Shown here: piece after piece, positions 8,735 through 17,367 of the stretch
Layout of the letters: every line of letters begins with the position of its first letter
Position numbering within the stretch: position 1 is the first letter of the stretch
DNA from: a virus
DNA length: 31,449 nt
Reading direction: 5' to 3' (one strand)
Virus record (IMG/VR): IMGVR_UViG_3300044655_001082
Coordinates: 1 to 31,449 of that record
Notes under the pieces: generated by a model
What the model saw: the letters and a program-made list of their open reading frames with translations, nothing else
The model's database searches: none
Told to the model about the DNA's origin: nothing
Position numbers and translations under genes: made by a program

Positions 8735-9312
8735 TATATTGTTACCTCTTCTGAGAATAATCCCGATGATATAAGTACAGCACCACAGTAAGGGTTGCCA
8801 AAGATAAGTGGAACACTTCCACCTTGGTTTCTAACTAAAGGTGCACTATTAAATAAATTTGATTCTTGTTGTTGTGATGAAGGGTCTTTAGCAAATTCTG
8901 GAGTTGGAGAAAGAGCTGACATAATAGCTGATACTGCCATACTTATTGCAATACTAGTTACAATAGCTAAAACAGCCGCAGTAGCTATAACTGCTCCAGT
9001 AGATGCAGAAGTTCCTAATATCATTACAGCTGCAATCATAAAAGGTTCTTCACCTTCGACTTCAGTTTCTGGAAGAATTAGTAAGGTGTCAAATCCGTCA
9101 AACTCCGAAGTAATAATATCTGGACTTAAAGCAATCATATTCTCGTAGTCTTCTCCATTTACAAGAACATATTTATACTCTTCAGAGATTAACTTTGAGA
9201 CATACTCATTACCTTTAGTTAATTGAAGTAGAGATAATACCTCTTTTAGAGAGTTAGCATGAAACTCAAAACTTTCATCTTCCTGCATTAAAACAACTTT
9301 AATCTTTGACAT
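8734..9312 (-). CDS. I: Tail assembly protein I
   Basis: 192 residues, close to lambda I (about 223). The N-terminal 80 residues are a small alpha/beta domain. A long hydrophobic Ala/Ile/Val stretch follows at about 92-138, and the family ending APLVRNQGGSVPLIFGNPYCGAVLISSG at about 157-184 completes it. The start at 9310-9312 was chosen because it gives the family's normal N-terminus with an AAGG site 9 bases upstream. It overlaps the end of K by 14 bases. An open frame continues upstream to 9435, but that part only shadows K. It acts with L, K, M and J in tip assembly. Confidence 0.9.
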   Translation of the reverse strand: MSKIKVVLMQEDESFEFHANSLKEVLSLLQLTKGNEYVSKLISEEYKYVLVNGEDYENMIALSPDIITSEFDGFDTLLILPETEVEGEEPFMIAAVMILGTSASTGAVIATAAVLAIVTSIAISMAVSAIMSALSPTPEFAKDPSSQQQESNLFNSAPLVRNQGGSVPLIFGNPYCGAVLISSGLFSEEVTI

Positions 9313-10030
9313 ATCTAAGTACCTTTTTAATTCTTCCAATATATGTTTCAAAAGGAACACTAACACTGACAATACCTTGATGTAGGATTTGACCTTTAGT
9401 ATAAATTCCAAGATGATTACTTTGAAAACCTCCATTGTCTAAAAGAACTAGGTCATTTTCTTTCAATTCATGATAAGGAACTTCTTTAAAACCATATTCT
9501 TCTATATAAACATCGAAAATACCGTCAAAAACTCTCAATTTATCGTAATCTGGAGTTATCTTAGCTTCTGGAAGGTCAATACCTAACTCAAACCAATAGA
9601 AATCTTGAACTAAGTTGTAACAGTCGTTTAAAAACCACTGAAACCTTCTTCCAATATAAACATTTGACCTAACTCTGGGAAACTGAATAGCATCACTGAC
9701 AGTCATACCTTCACAACCAACTATAAGCCAAGGTTTTCCAGTCTTCTTTTGCCCGATATAATCCGCATAACTAGGAGTTCTTAAATCAAACAGTTCAGCT
9801 TTTCTAGTTTCTCTTGTATGTGAGTGTACAATAGCTATAGTTTTCTTATACCATTTTATATAATCAACTGAATCTATCTTAAAAGATTCTTGAGGTCTGT
9901 CTGAAATGTTAGTAACTGGGATAAAGTCTTCAGCTGTTAAGAATCCACACATCTCATTAGGGTAAGCTTGCATTGTAGCTTCTTCTATCTGAACTCTTTG
10001 AAGTTCAGTAAGTATAATCTTATCTGACAT
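9299..10030 (-). CDS. K: Tail assembly protein K: JAMM plus NlpC/P60 domains
   Basis: 243 residues. The N-terminal domain (about 1-115) is a JAB/MPN fold with Glu26, His69-x-His71 and Ser87-x-x-Asp90 as candidate zinc ligands. The C-terminal domain (about 125-243) is NlpC/P60-like with the nucleophile Cys in NDC at 137, His206 in NHLGIY and a third polar residue near His217. This is the standard lambda K architecture: a tail tip peptidase thought to help assembly or local murein cleavage. The spacing from His71 to Ser87 is longer than in the usual JAMM motif. The start is the ATG at 10028-10030; the upstream in-frame TTG at 10045 has no better ribosome site. The gene overlaps L by 11 bases. 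Confidence 0.9.
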   Translation of the reverse strand: MSDKIILTELQRVQIEEATMQAYPNEMCGFLTAEDFIPVTNISDRPQESFKIDSVDYIKWYKKTIAIVHSHTRETRKAELFDLRTPSYADYIGQKKTGKPWLIVGCEGMTVSDAIQFPRVRSNVYIGRRFQWFLNDCYNLVQDFYWFELGIDLPEAKITPDYDKLRVFDGIFDVYIEEYGFKEVPYHELKENDLVLLDNGGFQSNHLGIYTKGQILHQGIVSVSVPFETYIGRIKKVLRYVKD

Positions 10031-10556
10031 ATTTGTTAATTCCAAGTCCAGGAAAATCCTTCTTCAACATTTGTCTTCTAGGTAACATAGCTCTTTCCTT
10101 ATCCCTAAAGTCTCTAAGTTCAAAAGAAATCATATTCTTATTATGAGATAGTTTCTTAGCTACAAAGTACTTTAAAGGAGGTAAAGAAATCTTATTAGCT
10201 GTGTTTAGATAAGTAGAAAAAGTTCTAGTGTAAATTACAGTAGTTCCTACAATATCTCCGTAGCGGAAAACATATTCTCCAATAGATTTATCTATATTAG
10301 CTATAGTAATCTGAGGTCTAGGAGGTGCGCCATCTGAAGAAAAAGATATACCCGAAATTTGAATAGGAAAAGGATAGTAAGTATTGTTTCCAAACATTAC
10401 ATTATGTAAGTTAGATAAATCAGTACTATCCGTCATTGGAGTAAATCTTAGAATACTATTTACAAGGTCAGCTTCATTAGTTGAGGATAAATCTATATCA
10501 AATAGCTCTATAAAAGCTGGAACTTCATTTTTTAGAACATCTTGAGCTATTGTCAT
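10020..10556 (-). CDS. L: Minor tail protein L (short form without cysteines)
   Basis: 178 residues matching the N-terminal domain of the phage minor tail protein L family: a Phe-rich beta domain with NTYYPFPIQISGISFSSDGAPPRP near residues 58-80, then IANIDKSIGEYVF, and ending LPRRQMLKKDFPGLGINKYVR. Lambda L is about 232 residues, and its C-terminal part holds four cysteines that bind an iron-sulfur cluster. This protein stops before that domain and has no cysteine at all. Its ATG overlaps the M stop as ATGA (10553-10556). Role: part of the tail tip initiator complex. Confidence 0.9.
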   Translation of the reverse strand: MTIAQDVLKNEVPAFIELFDIDLSSTNEADLVNSILRFTPMTDSTDLSNLHNVMFGNNTYYPFPIQISGISFSSDGAPPRPQITIANIDKSIGEYVFRYGDIVGTTVIYTRTFSTYLNTANKISLPPLKYFVAKKLSHNKNMISFELRDFRDKERAMLPRRQMLKKDFPGLGINKYVR

Positions 10557-10903
10557 ACATCAAATACCTGTCTAAGAGTACAAGTTACTTTATAGAAAGT
10601 TCCTTCGCGCATACGATTAACGTCTCCAGAGATTCTAAACTTTTTCTGTACAGTCTCGTCACAAGGAGTCCAAGTAATAATACCCCAAGTACCTACTGAC
10701 TTTAAAGCAGCTATGACAGTCTGAAATTCAGCTGTAGTTAAAGCTCCCCAAGTAATATCCCAGTTATCAACTGTATTGTTCAAGCCACTAGGAGCTATTT
10801 GCTCGTAACCATCCCCAAACTTAGCAGCTATTTGGCTAAAACTTACTCTTAAAGAACTATCTAAGGTTATCTTACTAACCACTGGCATAGCTACTGTAGT
10901 CAT
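10553..10903 (-). CDS. M: Minor tail protein M
   Basis: 116 residues, similar in length to lambda M (109). It shows the family's compact beta pattern: FGDGYEQIAPSGLNNT near residues 29-44, W-D-I-T-W, a central helix with FQTVIAALKS, the GIITWTPCDE strand and the closing VTCTLRQVFDV. M acts after H in tail tip initiation. It sits two bases after the H stop and overlaps L by four bases. Confidence 0.92.
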   Translation of the reverse strand: MTTVAMPVVSKITLDSSLRVSFSQIAAKFGDGYEQIAPSGLNNTVDNWDITWGALTTAEFQTVIAALKSVGTWGIITWTPCDETVQKKFRISGDVNRMREGTFYKVTCTLRQVFDV

Positions 10904-10905
10904 TA

Positions 10906-13900
10906 TTAGTATCCGTATTTAGTTATTTGGTTAAGTCTATTTCCAGGTCTAGCTGCAGAGTTAATCTCTTGTTTAGCAATAGCTCTTATAACAGCTTCAG
11001 AAGCTTTACTAGCTATTGAGTCTGGAGTAGCATTTGAACCTGCATTAACTGTAGTGTTGATGTAGTATATATTACTGCCGCGCTGTTGTCCAGTATTATC
11101 TACACTCACGCCTAGTTTTCCTTGAGAATTTCTTTTCAAAGGAAGAATAGCTTCTGGACCTGCTTCACCCATTAAACCAACACCTTTTGCAAAAGGAAAT
11201 ACTGTAGGAGAGTTAACTATAGTTCCAGAGTGTTTTGAGATACCAGCCCCAGAGTAAATTCCACCTTTAGCATTATAGTCGATTCCTTCTTCAAAAGGAG
11301 TAGTATCAAGGTTAATAGACCCATCACCTACACTTCCTACAGAACCTAAAGATGAAGTGAATAAACCTCCTAAAGCACTAAGTCCCATTCTAAGTATAGG
11401 TCTTAAAATAGCACTTCTAACTTCTTGTGCAATAATTCTAGCAATATCTTCTACAATGCTAGTTGCAAAACTTTTGAAAGCTTGTTTAGCAGTCATAGTG
11501 TTAGTAATTAAACCTTGGAAAGACCTGTCAAAAGCATTACTTAAAGATTGTTCCATAAAGGCTGCAGTTTCATTAGCTACTAGTTTTAAACTCTCTAGTT
11601 TTTGAACAGCTAAGTCGTAACTAGCTTGACTAGCTGGTCTAGCTTCTGGTCTAGCTTCATCTAAAGCTTGTTTAGCTAAATCAACATCTTTCTGTCTAAT
11701 CTCTAAAAGTCTTTCATTAGCTTTAGTTCTAGCTATAGTAGCACTTAAACTGCCCATTTGACCTACTTGTTCAAGCTGATTAATTCTACTTACAGCGTCA
11801 GTATGAATCTTTTCCGCAGTAGCTGTCTCTTTATCATAGATAGCCATCTTAGCTTTAAGATTTCTAGCTTCTATAAGAATCTCAAGTTCTTCTTTACGGA
11901 GAGATGCAGTCTTGCCAACTTCTCCACCTTCTTTAATCTCAGCTTCAATCTGTCTATTAAGAAGCTCAAGTTTAGTTTTAGTAATTTCAGTAGAATCTCT
12001 TTCAATCCCTAAAATGTCTTGGTACTGTTGATGAATACTAGCTAGATTAGTTTCGTAGTCATTCATTCTAGCAGTTGTTTCATCTCCAGCTACTTTACTC
12101 TTAGTCTGATAGTCATCTTCAAGTCTTTTTAACTGTTCATCAGCTTTAGCTATTAAATCTTTTTTACCCGATTGTTCTGCTAAAGCTTTTTGTTTCTCAT
12201 ACCAAGATTTTTCAGCATTGTAATCTTTATCAAGTATCTCTTGTTTACGTCTTGCATACTCCTCAAAAGATAGAATCTTAGCTTTATTATCAGAGTCAAG
12301 CATAGCTATCTGATTTTTAGCATCATTAGCAGCTGTTTTCTGGTATTCTTGGAATACTCTACCTTCTTCTTTAAAGCCTTTCAAACGCTCACTAGCAGCT
12401 TTATCAGCTTCTTTTTTACCTTTTTCATTAAACTGTTTGATGTAGGCTTCTTCACCTCTAGCTACATCTTCAAGCATAACTTGTTTAGTAATTTGTAACT
12501 GCCTAAACTTTTCAGCATCAGGCATAGTAGCTATATCAAGTTCTTCTGCTCTAGTTGGTTGTCTGCCCTCTTCTTTAATCTTAGCTTGAAGTTTCTCAAG
12601 TCTAGTATAGGCGTCAATACCTTTCTCTACAGTTTGGAAATCTTTTTCCCAGACGGCAGTCTTAACTGACTTCTCACCAAAAGCTCTAGCTTCTTCAGCA
12701 GTTTTAGCATATTTACCTAAGTTAGCTGTGTACTTTTCAGTAATAGCTGAAAGACTAATCTTAGATGCAGTAGCTATTCTCTCTTTTTCAGCAAGTCTTT
12801 CAGATTCAATAGATGTTCTAGCAAATTGTTCTACAGTTTGTTTTTGAAGTTCTAAAGCTTTAATATCAACTTTACCTTTAGCTATAGCAGCTGCAGTACT
12901 AGAACGCATACTGTTTTCGCTAAAAACATCTCCTTGTTTCTTAAGATTTTCTAGCTTTTTCTTAGCATCTTCAATATCTTTATTAATCCCAACAACTAAA
13001 GGGTCTTCAGATACTTTAACTTCTAAAGGAGTTTCATCAACTTTAGATTGTTTTCTAATCTTATCAATCTCAACTTGTCTTTCAAGAACTTTATCATGTA
13101 CAGCTCTAAGGTCTTCTAAAGCATCTCTACCTTTATTAGCTTCTGATACAAAGTAAGCAAACCCACCAGCCATAGCAGCAATAGCAGCTGTTACTGGACC
13201 TCCTAATGCCATAGCAGCTACTCGAATAGCATTGATAGCCGCACTAGCTTCTAAAATCTTGAGAGCTAAAGCTGCAAACTCAATAGCTACCAAACCTACT
13301 GCAACTTTTAAACCTACTTTAAATGCTTCACTAAGTTGGTCAACTCCTGTAACAAGTCTAGTAACATGGTCTGTCATTTCTGCAACTCCTTTTACAAAAG
13401 AGTTCATAGGACCAGAACTAGAAGCATAGATAGCTTCTCCAAGTTTAGTAAAACTGTTATACATTCTACCAATGTTAGCATTTAGACCTTCAGCTGCTAT
13501 TACAAAAGCAGGAGCAAATCTATCTTTCATATATGCTATAAAGTTTTCCATAACATCTTTAGCATATACAGTCCCTTCTTTCATTCTTTTAGCTAGTTCT
13601 TCTGGAAGAATCTTCATAGAAGCTGCCATACTAGCAAAAGCTCCAGGAAGTAAGTTACCTAACTGTTTAACTAACTCTTCAGACTGTACTTTAGATTTAT
13701 TGAAAATCTGAGCCATAGCTATAAAGATACCGTTAGCTTTATCGGCACTTAGATGCAAACCTGTAATTACTGTATTTAAGTTAGTAAACATTCTCCAAGT
13801 AGACTCTAAACTTTGACCTGCAAGAGAAGTAGATGCTTGGAAGTTCTTAAAGTTTTCTCTAAGCACATTTACATTAATACCTGTACGTTGAGCTTCTGCA

Positions 13901-15210
13901 TCTAAAGCTTTAAGCGCACCTGCAGCTCCAGCAGAACTACCCATAGTAGCTTCTAAAGATGCTCTAACTGAGTCAAGTTCGATGCCAATTCTAGGTACAG
14001 AGGTAATACCTTGCCAGACTTTTGAGAATACACCTCTTAACACTTCAGCAGAAAGAATAAGCTTACCCATGTGGAGAAGCAAATTCTCGTAACTTCTTGT
14101 AACTGCTTGAGGAACTTCTCTAACAACTTCTGAAGAGCGAGGTACTTGAGGTACTGTAGGTCTAGCAGATTGAGTCATACCTCTAATCATAGCTATACCA
14201 GAATCAGAAGACGGTCTAAAGTTAGAAGAAGACATTATCTGTGTAAGAGTTCTGCTTTGTTGTTGAGCAGCTTGAGCCATTAAAGCACTTCTATCTTGTA
14301 TATCTCTTTTAAGAATAGCTAGTTCTCTTTTTCTAGCTTCTTCAGCAAAATAGATAGTATTTTCCATCATTTGTCTATTAGCAGTACTTCTAATAGTAGA
14401 TTGCTCTTCCATAGCACTTTTTAAAGCTTGCAATTCTCTCTGTCTAACTCTTGCAACTTCTGTAGCTTCCTCTTTAATTTGCTGAGTAGCATATCTAGCT
14501 CTAGCAGCTTTAGCATCTTGCGCAAGTTTCTCTGCAGCTTCTTCTTCTCTAATTTTAGCTATACGTTTATCAGTTTCTTCTGTAAGAGCTAATGTTTGTC
14601 TTTTATAACTAGTAATACTAGCATTTCTTCCCAAACTAAGTTGAGAAGAGCTAATCTCTTGGTTAATATATCTATCTTGAATAGATTTAAGTTTTGCTTT
14701 AAGGTTCTCTTCAATCTGTCTTTGTTTTTCAGCAGAAGCAGCTTTGATAGCATTTATACTATTAGCTCCTTCACGATTTAAAGATATTTGTTCAGTAATA
14801 GCTGCCCTAGTTCTAGCAACCATATCAGTTGTTTCGGCAACACTTATAGCTTTTCTACGGTCAGATTCTTCCTTAAAAGCTTTAGCTGCTTCTTCCTCCC
14901 GTCTTTTTTGAGTAGCTCTTGTTTCTCCAGTAACATCTGAAGTAGCTACATTACCACTAACTTCTAAGAAACCTTTAGAAAGTTTAGATTGAACTTGCTG
15001 AAGAGCTTCTACAGTTCTAGCAGCTATTTGAAGATAATGTGTGTACTTTTCAACTCCATCTTCTCCTAACTGCATAGAAGTTCGCAAGTCTCTAATACTA
15101 ACTGCAGTTCCTTCTACAGCTTTAGCTACAGCACTAAAAGCCGTAACTGCATCAGCAGTATTAGTTTCGATTTTAAGTTTAAGAGTCTTGAGTTCGGTTG
15201 CTGTCGCCAT
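10906..15210 (-). CDS. H: Tail tape measure protein H
   Basis: 1434 residues from the ATG at 15208-15210, with weak AAGG upstream. An in-frame TTG six codons earlier is not needed. The protein is dominated by charged coiled coil (about 100-300 and 700-1230). A conserved tape measure domain lies at about 380-600 (FKNFQASTSLAGQSLESTWR and VKQLGNLLPGAFASMAASM). A hydrophobic stretch at about 630-690 could insert in a membrane, and near the end is the family motif MGEAGPEAILPLKR (about residue 1344). It sets tail length and is probably ejected ahead of the DNA. Lambda H is about 850 residues, so a noticeably longer tail is expected here. It overlaps the T frame by 32 bases. Confidence 0.95.
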   Translation of the reverse strand: MATATELKTLKLKIETNTADAVTAFSAVAKAVEGTAVSIRDLRTSMQLGEDGVEKYTHYLQIAARTVEALQQVQSKLSKGFLEVSGNVATSDVTGETRATQKRREEEAAKAFKEESDRRKAISVAETTDMVARTRAAITEQISLNREGANSINAIKAASAEKQRQIEENLKAKLKSIQDRYINQEISSSQLSLGRNASITSYKRQTLALTEETDKRIAKIREEEAAEKLAQDAKAARARYATQQIKEEATEVARVRQRELQALKSAMEEQSTIRSTANRQMMENTIYFAEEARKRELAILKRDIQDRSALMAQAAQQQSRTLTQIMSSSNFRPSSDSGIAMIRGMTQSARPTVPQVPRSSEVVREVPQAVTRSYENLLLHMGKLILSAEVLRGVFSKVWQGITSVPRIGIELDSVRASLEATMGSSAGAAGALKALDAEAQRTGINVNVLRENFKNFQASTSLAGQSLESTWRMFTNLNTVITGLHLSADKANGIFIAMAQIFNKSKVQSEELVKQLGNLLPGAFASMAASMKILPEELAKRMKEGTVYAKDVMENFIAYMKDRFAPAFVIAAEGLNANIGRMYNSFTKLGEAIYASSSGPMNSFVKGVAEMTDHVTRLVTGVDQLSEAFKVGLKVAVGLVAIEFAALALKILEASAAINAIRVAAMALGGPVTAAIAAMAGGFAYFVSEANKGRDALEDLRAVHDKVLERQVEIDKIRKQSKVDETPLEVKVSEDPLVVGINKDIEDAKKKLENLKKQGDVFSENSMRSSTAAAIAKGKVDIKALELQKQTVEQFARTSIESERLAEKERIATASKISLSAITEKYTANLGKYAKTAEEARAFGEKSVKTAVWEKDFQTVEKGIDAYTRLEKLQAKIKEEGRQPTRAEELDIATMPDAEKFRQLQITKQVMLEDVARGEEAYIKQFNEKGKKEADKAASERLKGFKEEGRVFQEYQKTAANDAKNQIAMLDSDNKAKILSFEEYARRKQEILDKDYNAEKSWYEKQKALAEQSGKKDLIAKADEQLKRLEDDYQTKSKVAGDETTARMNDYETNLASIHQQYQDILGIERDSTEITKTKLELLNRQIEAEIKEGGEVGKTASLRKEELEILIEARNLKAKMAIYDKETATAEKIHTDAVSRINQLEQVGQMGSLSATIARTKANERLLEIRQKDVDLAKQALDEARPEARPASQASYDLAVQKLESLKLVANETAAFMEQSLSNAFDRSFQGLITNTMTAKQAFKSFATSIVEDIARIIAQEVRSAILRPILRMGLSALGGLFTSSLGSVGSVGDGSINLDTTPFEEGIDYNAKGGIYSGAGISKHSGTIVNSPTVFPFAKGVGLMGEAGPEAILPLKRNSQGKLGVSVDNTGQQRGSNIYYINTTVNAGSNATPDSIASKASEAVIRAIAKQEINSAARPGNRLNQITKYGY

Positions 15211-16011
15211 TATCTTCTGCCTTATCAACTATAATATCTAAATACCCAGAATGGATATAGGGAATTAACTGTAAAGTTCTCTCTACAGGCATACATTTAT
15301 CTTTAACTAAAGCTAAAAGAACTGAAGTATCAAGTGCGTAGTATTCGGAGAGGTAGTTAGTTAAAGTCCTATAAACACTAACTATCTCTTCCAAAGAGTC
15401 CCAAAGATAGAAATAAACTTCCTCGCCCTCTTCCACTACATCAGCTTCTTCAAAAGCGAGAGATTGAAAAGCAGCTTTAAAGTCATCTTCTTTAACCTTA
15501 GCTCTAGCTATACGGTTAGAGTTTGCACTTTCTAAAGCTGCTTTCCCTAGAAACTCTCCCGCTTCTATTAGTTTTTTAGTTCAGCTTCCTTATAGGTTAC
15601 ATTAACTAATGCGTCTCTATAAGCTTCAAAAAGGGAGTTCTTCCAAGGATTAGACCCCATATAGTGAGTTAGGAGGACGTCTAACGCATCTTTAGGAGAT
15701 TGGAAGAACTCATTTGGTTCAACTGTTCTTGTATCTGCAACTACTAAGTCCTCTAAGTAGTCGCCTTTCTCGTCATAAATCTCAAGAACAGCATTTTTAA
15801 TGTAGATAACTTCTTTAGAAATAAAGTTGAAATCAGCATTAGTATCTGTGGCAGACTCTGGAGTTTGTTCTTTGAATTTTGCTTCCAGCTGCGAAAGGTC
15901 ATATCGTTTGAAACCTACAAGTACTTCGCTAGTAGTGCCAGAAGCATCAGTAGCTTTTACTTTAAGTTCGATAGTTGGAGTTTGTAGCTTTACAAATAGT
16001 TTTTTAGCCAT
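15179..16011 (-). CDS. GT: Tail assembly chaperone GT (G-T fusion by -1 frameshift)
   Basis: G (147 residues) is followed without a break by a second open frame. Slipping back one base on A AAA AAC at 15571-15577 places reading on CTA ATA GAA at 15571 and continues through 130 further codons to the stop at 15179-15181, giving a 277-residue fusion. The T part begins LIEAGEFLGKAALES and contains VYFYLWDSLEEIVSVYRTLT. Read alone it lacks a convincing start. In lambda, G and GT are made this way and bind H and V during tail assembly; lengths here are close to lambda's (140 and about 279). An AAGGA lies 9 bases before the slip site, as in dnaX. The fusion is inferred; the slip site and frame are seen. 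Confidence 0.85.
15568..16011 (-). CDS. G: Tail assembly chaperone G
   Basis: 147 residues ending LKN-stop at 15568-15570, with an AGAGGA ribosome site upstream of the ATG at 16009-16011. It begins with a Lys-rich beta strand (MAKKLFVKLQTPTIELKVK), followed by an acidic region and then helices. The length and position between the tail tube gene V and the tape measure H match lambda G. Most ribosomes should stop at this TAA, and a minority should slip into T. It follows an intrinsic terminator at 16036-16064, which would lower its level relative to V. Confidence 0.88.
   Translation of the reverse strand: MAKKLFVKLQTPTIELKVKATDASGTTSEVLVGFKRYDLSQLEAKFKEQTPESATDTNADFNFISKEVIYIKNAVLEIYDEKGDYLEDLVVADTRTVEPNEFFQSPKDALDVLLTHYMGSNPWKNSLFEAYRDALVNVTYKEAELKN
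15571..15577 (-). promoter_or_regulatory. Programmed -1 ribosomal frameshift site A AAA AAC
   Basis: The last codons of G read CTA AAA AAC TAA, so the heptamer A AAA AAC is in the correct phase for tandem slippage. The stop codon follows directly. A Shine-Dalgarno-like AAGGA (15587-15591) lies 9 bases upstream, a known stimulator. A weak 6-bp AT-rich stem (15529-15534 with 15548-15553) lies downstream. Confidence 0.85.
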
Positions 16012-16035
16012 TTTAGTTGTCCTCTAAAGTTATAT

Positions 16036-16064
16036 AAAAAGAGGAGGAGCTATTAACTCCTCCT
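16036..16064 (-). terminator. Intrinsic terminator after the tail tube gene
   Basis: On the minus strand AGGAGGAG, a 7-base loop and CTCCTCCT form a perfect 8-bp stem (16042-16049 with 16057-16064). It is followed by C and five T (16036-16040). It lies in the 68-base gap between V and G, and probably causes partial termination because the G, H and tip genes need to be read from upstream. Confidence 0.8.
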
Positions 16065-16079
16065 TGAAGCGCACAAATC

Positions 16080-17363
16080 TTATTGGTAGAAAATAAATGA
16101 ACTACCAGTATTACGGAAGGTTACGTCTCTACCTAAATAGGTAGCAATTTTACCTTGTTTTGTATTAGCTAATTGTAGTTTATCCCACATATAGGTAATA
16201 CCTGTACCAGCAACTAAAGCACCGTTACTATCTTTCTTACCAAACTGTAATACAGCTGAGAAGAAGCTACCAGCTTTAGTGTCTGGTAAGAATACACCAG
16301 AAGCACCAGCTTGGTCTTCTAACATAGATACTGATACGTCAGTTGGAGTACCACCTTTAGCGAAACCCGTATCGCAACCAGTCATATATCTTTGGAAGTC
16401 GTAACCAAAGAAGTTAGCTGCATTTAAAGTTGAGAAACAGAATGTAGATGGAGCTACATCTGAAACTTTAATAACTGCAGTACCAGAAGCAGCTGAAGTA
16501 TTACCTTTTACATAGTAAATAGCTTTAGTTGGGCTTACAAAGTATAAAGTGTATTCGCCATTTAAAGCCGCTGGAGTTAATCCAGAGATTTTAACTCTTC
16601 TAATTTGCCCAGTAGCTACTCCAGAAGGTGCTGAAGAGAAGTTAACAGTTACTTGAGCTGAGCCAGCAGTTACTGTACTAACTGTACCGCCTAAAGATGC
16701 TGTAAAAGTATCTGAAGGAGAGATTTCTACAAGGTAAGCAGAAGTAATTGTAGAGTAAAGTACTGAAGGAGCTACTCGTGTAGTTTGTTTGCCAAAATCA
16801 GCAACTTGTTTAGCTACTGGAGTAGGGTCATCAGCATTACCTTTCAAAGAGAATTTCAAAGAAGGTACTTCACCTACAGTTGCAGTTACGTCTACAGTTC
16901 CGCGTAAATCCCAGAACTTATATAACTTGTCGTTAGTTGCATCGTCTGGAGTTGATTTACGGAAATCAGCTGTACCGTAGTCTGGTGAGTCAGTTGCGTT
17001 ATCTACAAATACTTGCTTAGTAGTTGCGTCAACAATAACATTACCACCACAAACTTGATATAGTTTCCAAAGACTTGCGTCATTAGGAACGATAGCAGTA
17101 GTCATATCAGACAATACTTGTTGGAAAGTATCAATCTGTAAGTCAATATATGTATCTTTTTCATAAGTGTACTCGTCACGAGATAGAGAGTCACCTAAGT
17201 ATTGGTAAGAACCTGTATCACGAGTAGGGTCTCCCATAATAGCTGTACAGGCAATAGCAGTTGTAGAACCTAAACTACCAGTAGCTACTTTATTTGCATT
17301 ACCAGAACCACCAGTTTGCAACGCAAAGTAAATAGCTTGGTTTTTTTCATGAAATTTAGCCAT
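16080..17363 (-). CDS. V: Major tail tube protein V
   Basis: 427 residues, with AGGAGC 8 bases before the ATG. The N-terminal 200 residues carry the tube fold, including the DPTRDTGSYQYLGDSLSRDEYTYEKD segment typical of this family. About 100 residues at positions 205-305 look like an inserted beta-sandwich with NGEYTLYFVSPTKAIYYVKG, a pattern often seen in decoration modules of tube proteins. The ending returns to the tube fold (GKIATYLGRDVTFRNTGSSFIFYQ). Lambda V is about 246 residues with a C-terminal Ig-like domain, so this version is larger and has the extra domain inside. It polymerises around the tape measure. A terminator follows, consistent with high expression. Confidence 0.88.
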   Translation of the reverse strand: MAKFHEKNQAIYFALQTGGSGNANKVATGSLGSTTAIACTAIMGDPTRDTGSYQYLGDSLSRDEYTYEKDTYIDLQIDTFQQVLSDMTTAIVPNDASLWKLYQVCGGNVIVDATTKQVFVDNATDSPDYGTADFRKSTPDDATNDKLYKFWDLRGTVDVTATVGEVPSLKFSLKGNADDPTPVAKQVADFGKQTTRVAPSVLYSTITSAYLVEISPSDTFTASLGGTVSTVTAGSAQVTVNFSSAPSGVATGQIRRVKISGLTPAALNGEYTLYFVSPTKAIYYVKGNTSAASGTAVIKVSDVAPSTFCFSTLNAANFFGYDFQRYMTGCDTGFAKGGTPTDVSVSMLEDQAGASGVFLPDTKAGSFFSAVLQFGKKDSNGALVAGTGITYMWDKLQLANTKQGKIATYLGRDVTFRNTGSSFIFYQ

Positions 17364-17367
17364 TTAG

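Noticed and set aside
8795-9148. 117-codon plus-strand open frame opposite gene I
   Set aside because: It is the reverse of the hydrophobic Ala/Ile stretch of I; no promoter or ribosome site and it would be an isolated plus-strand gene inside the tail operon.
9313-9435. Upstream extension of the I reading frame to an ATG at 9435
   Set aside because: It lies wholly inside K in another frame, has no family similarity, and the ATG at 9312 gives the normal I N-terminus with a ribosome site.
15179-15436. T as a stand-alone 85-residue gene
   Set aside because: Its only starts lie inside a longer open frame in phase with the slip site at the end of G, so it is better read as part of the GT fusion.
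15529-15553. Downstream stem as a frameshift stimulator
   Set aside because: Only six A/U-rich pairs starting 17 bases after the slip site, too weak and too far to claim; the upstream AAGGA is the better candidate.
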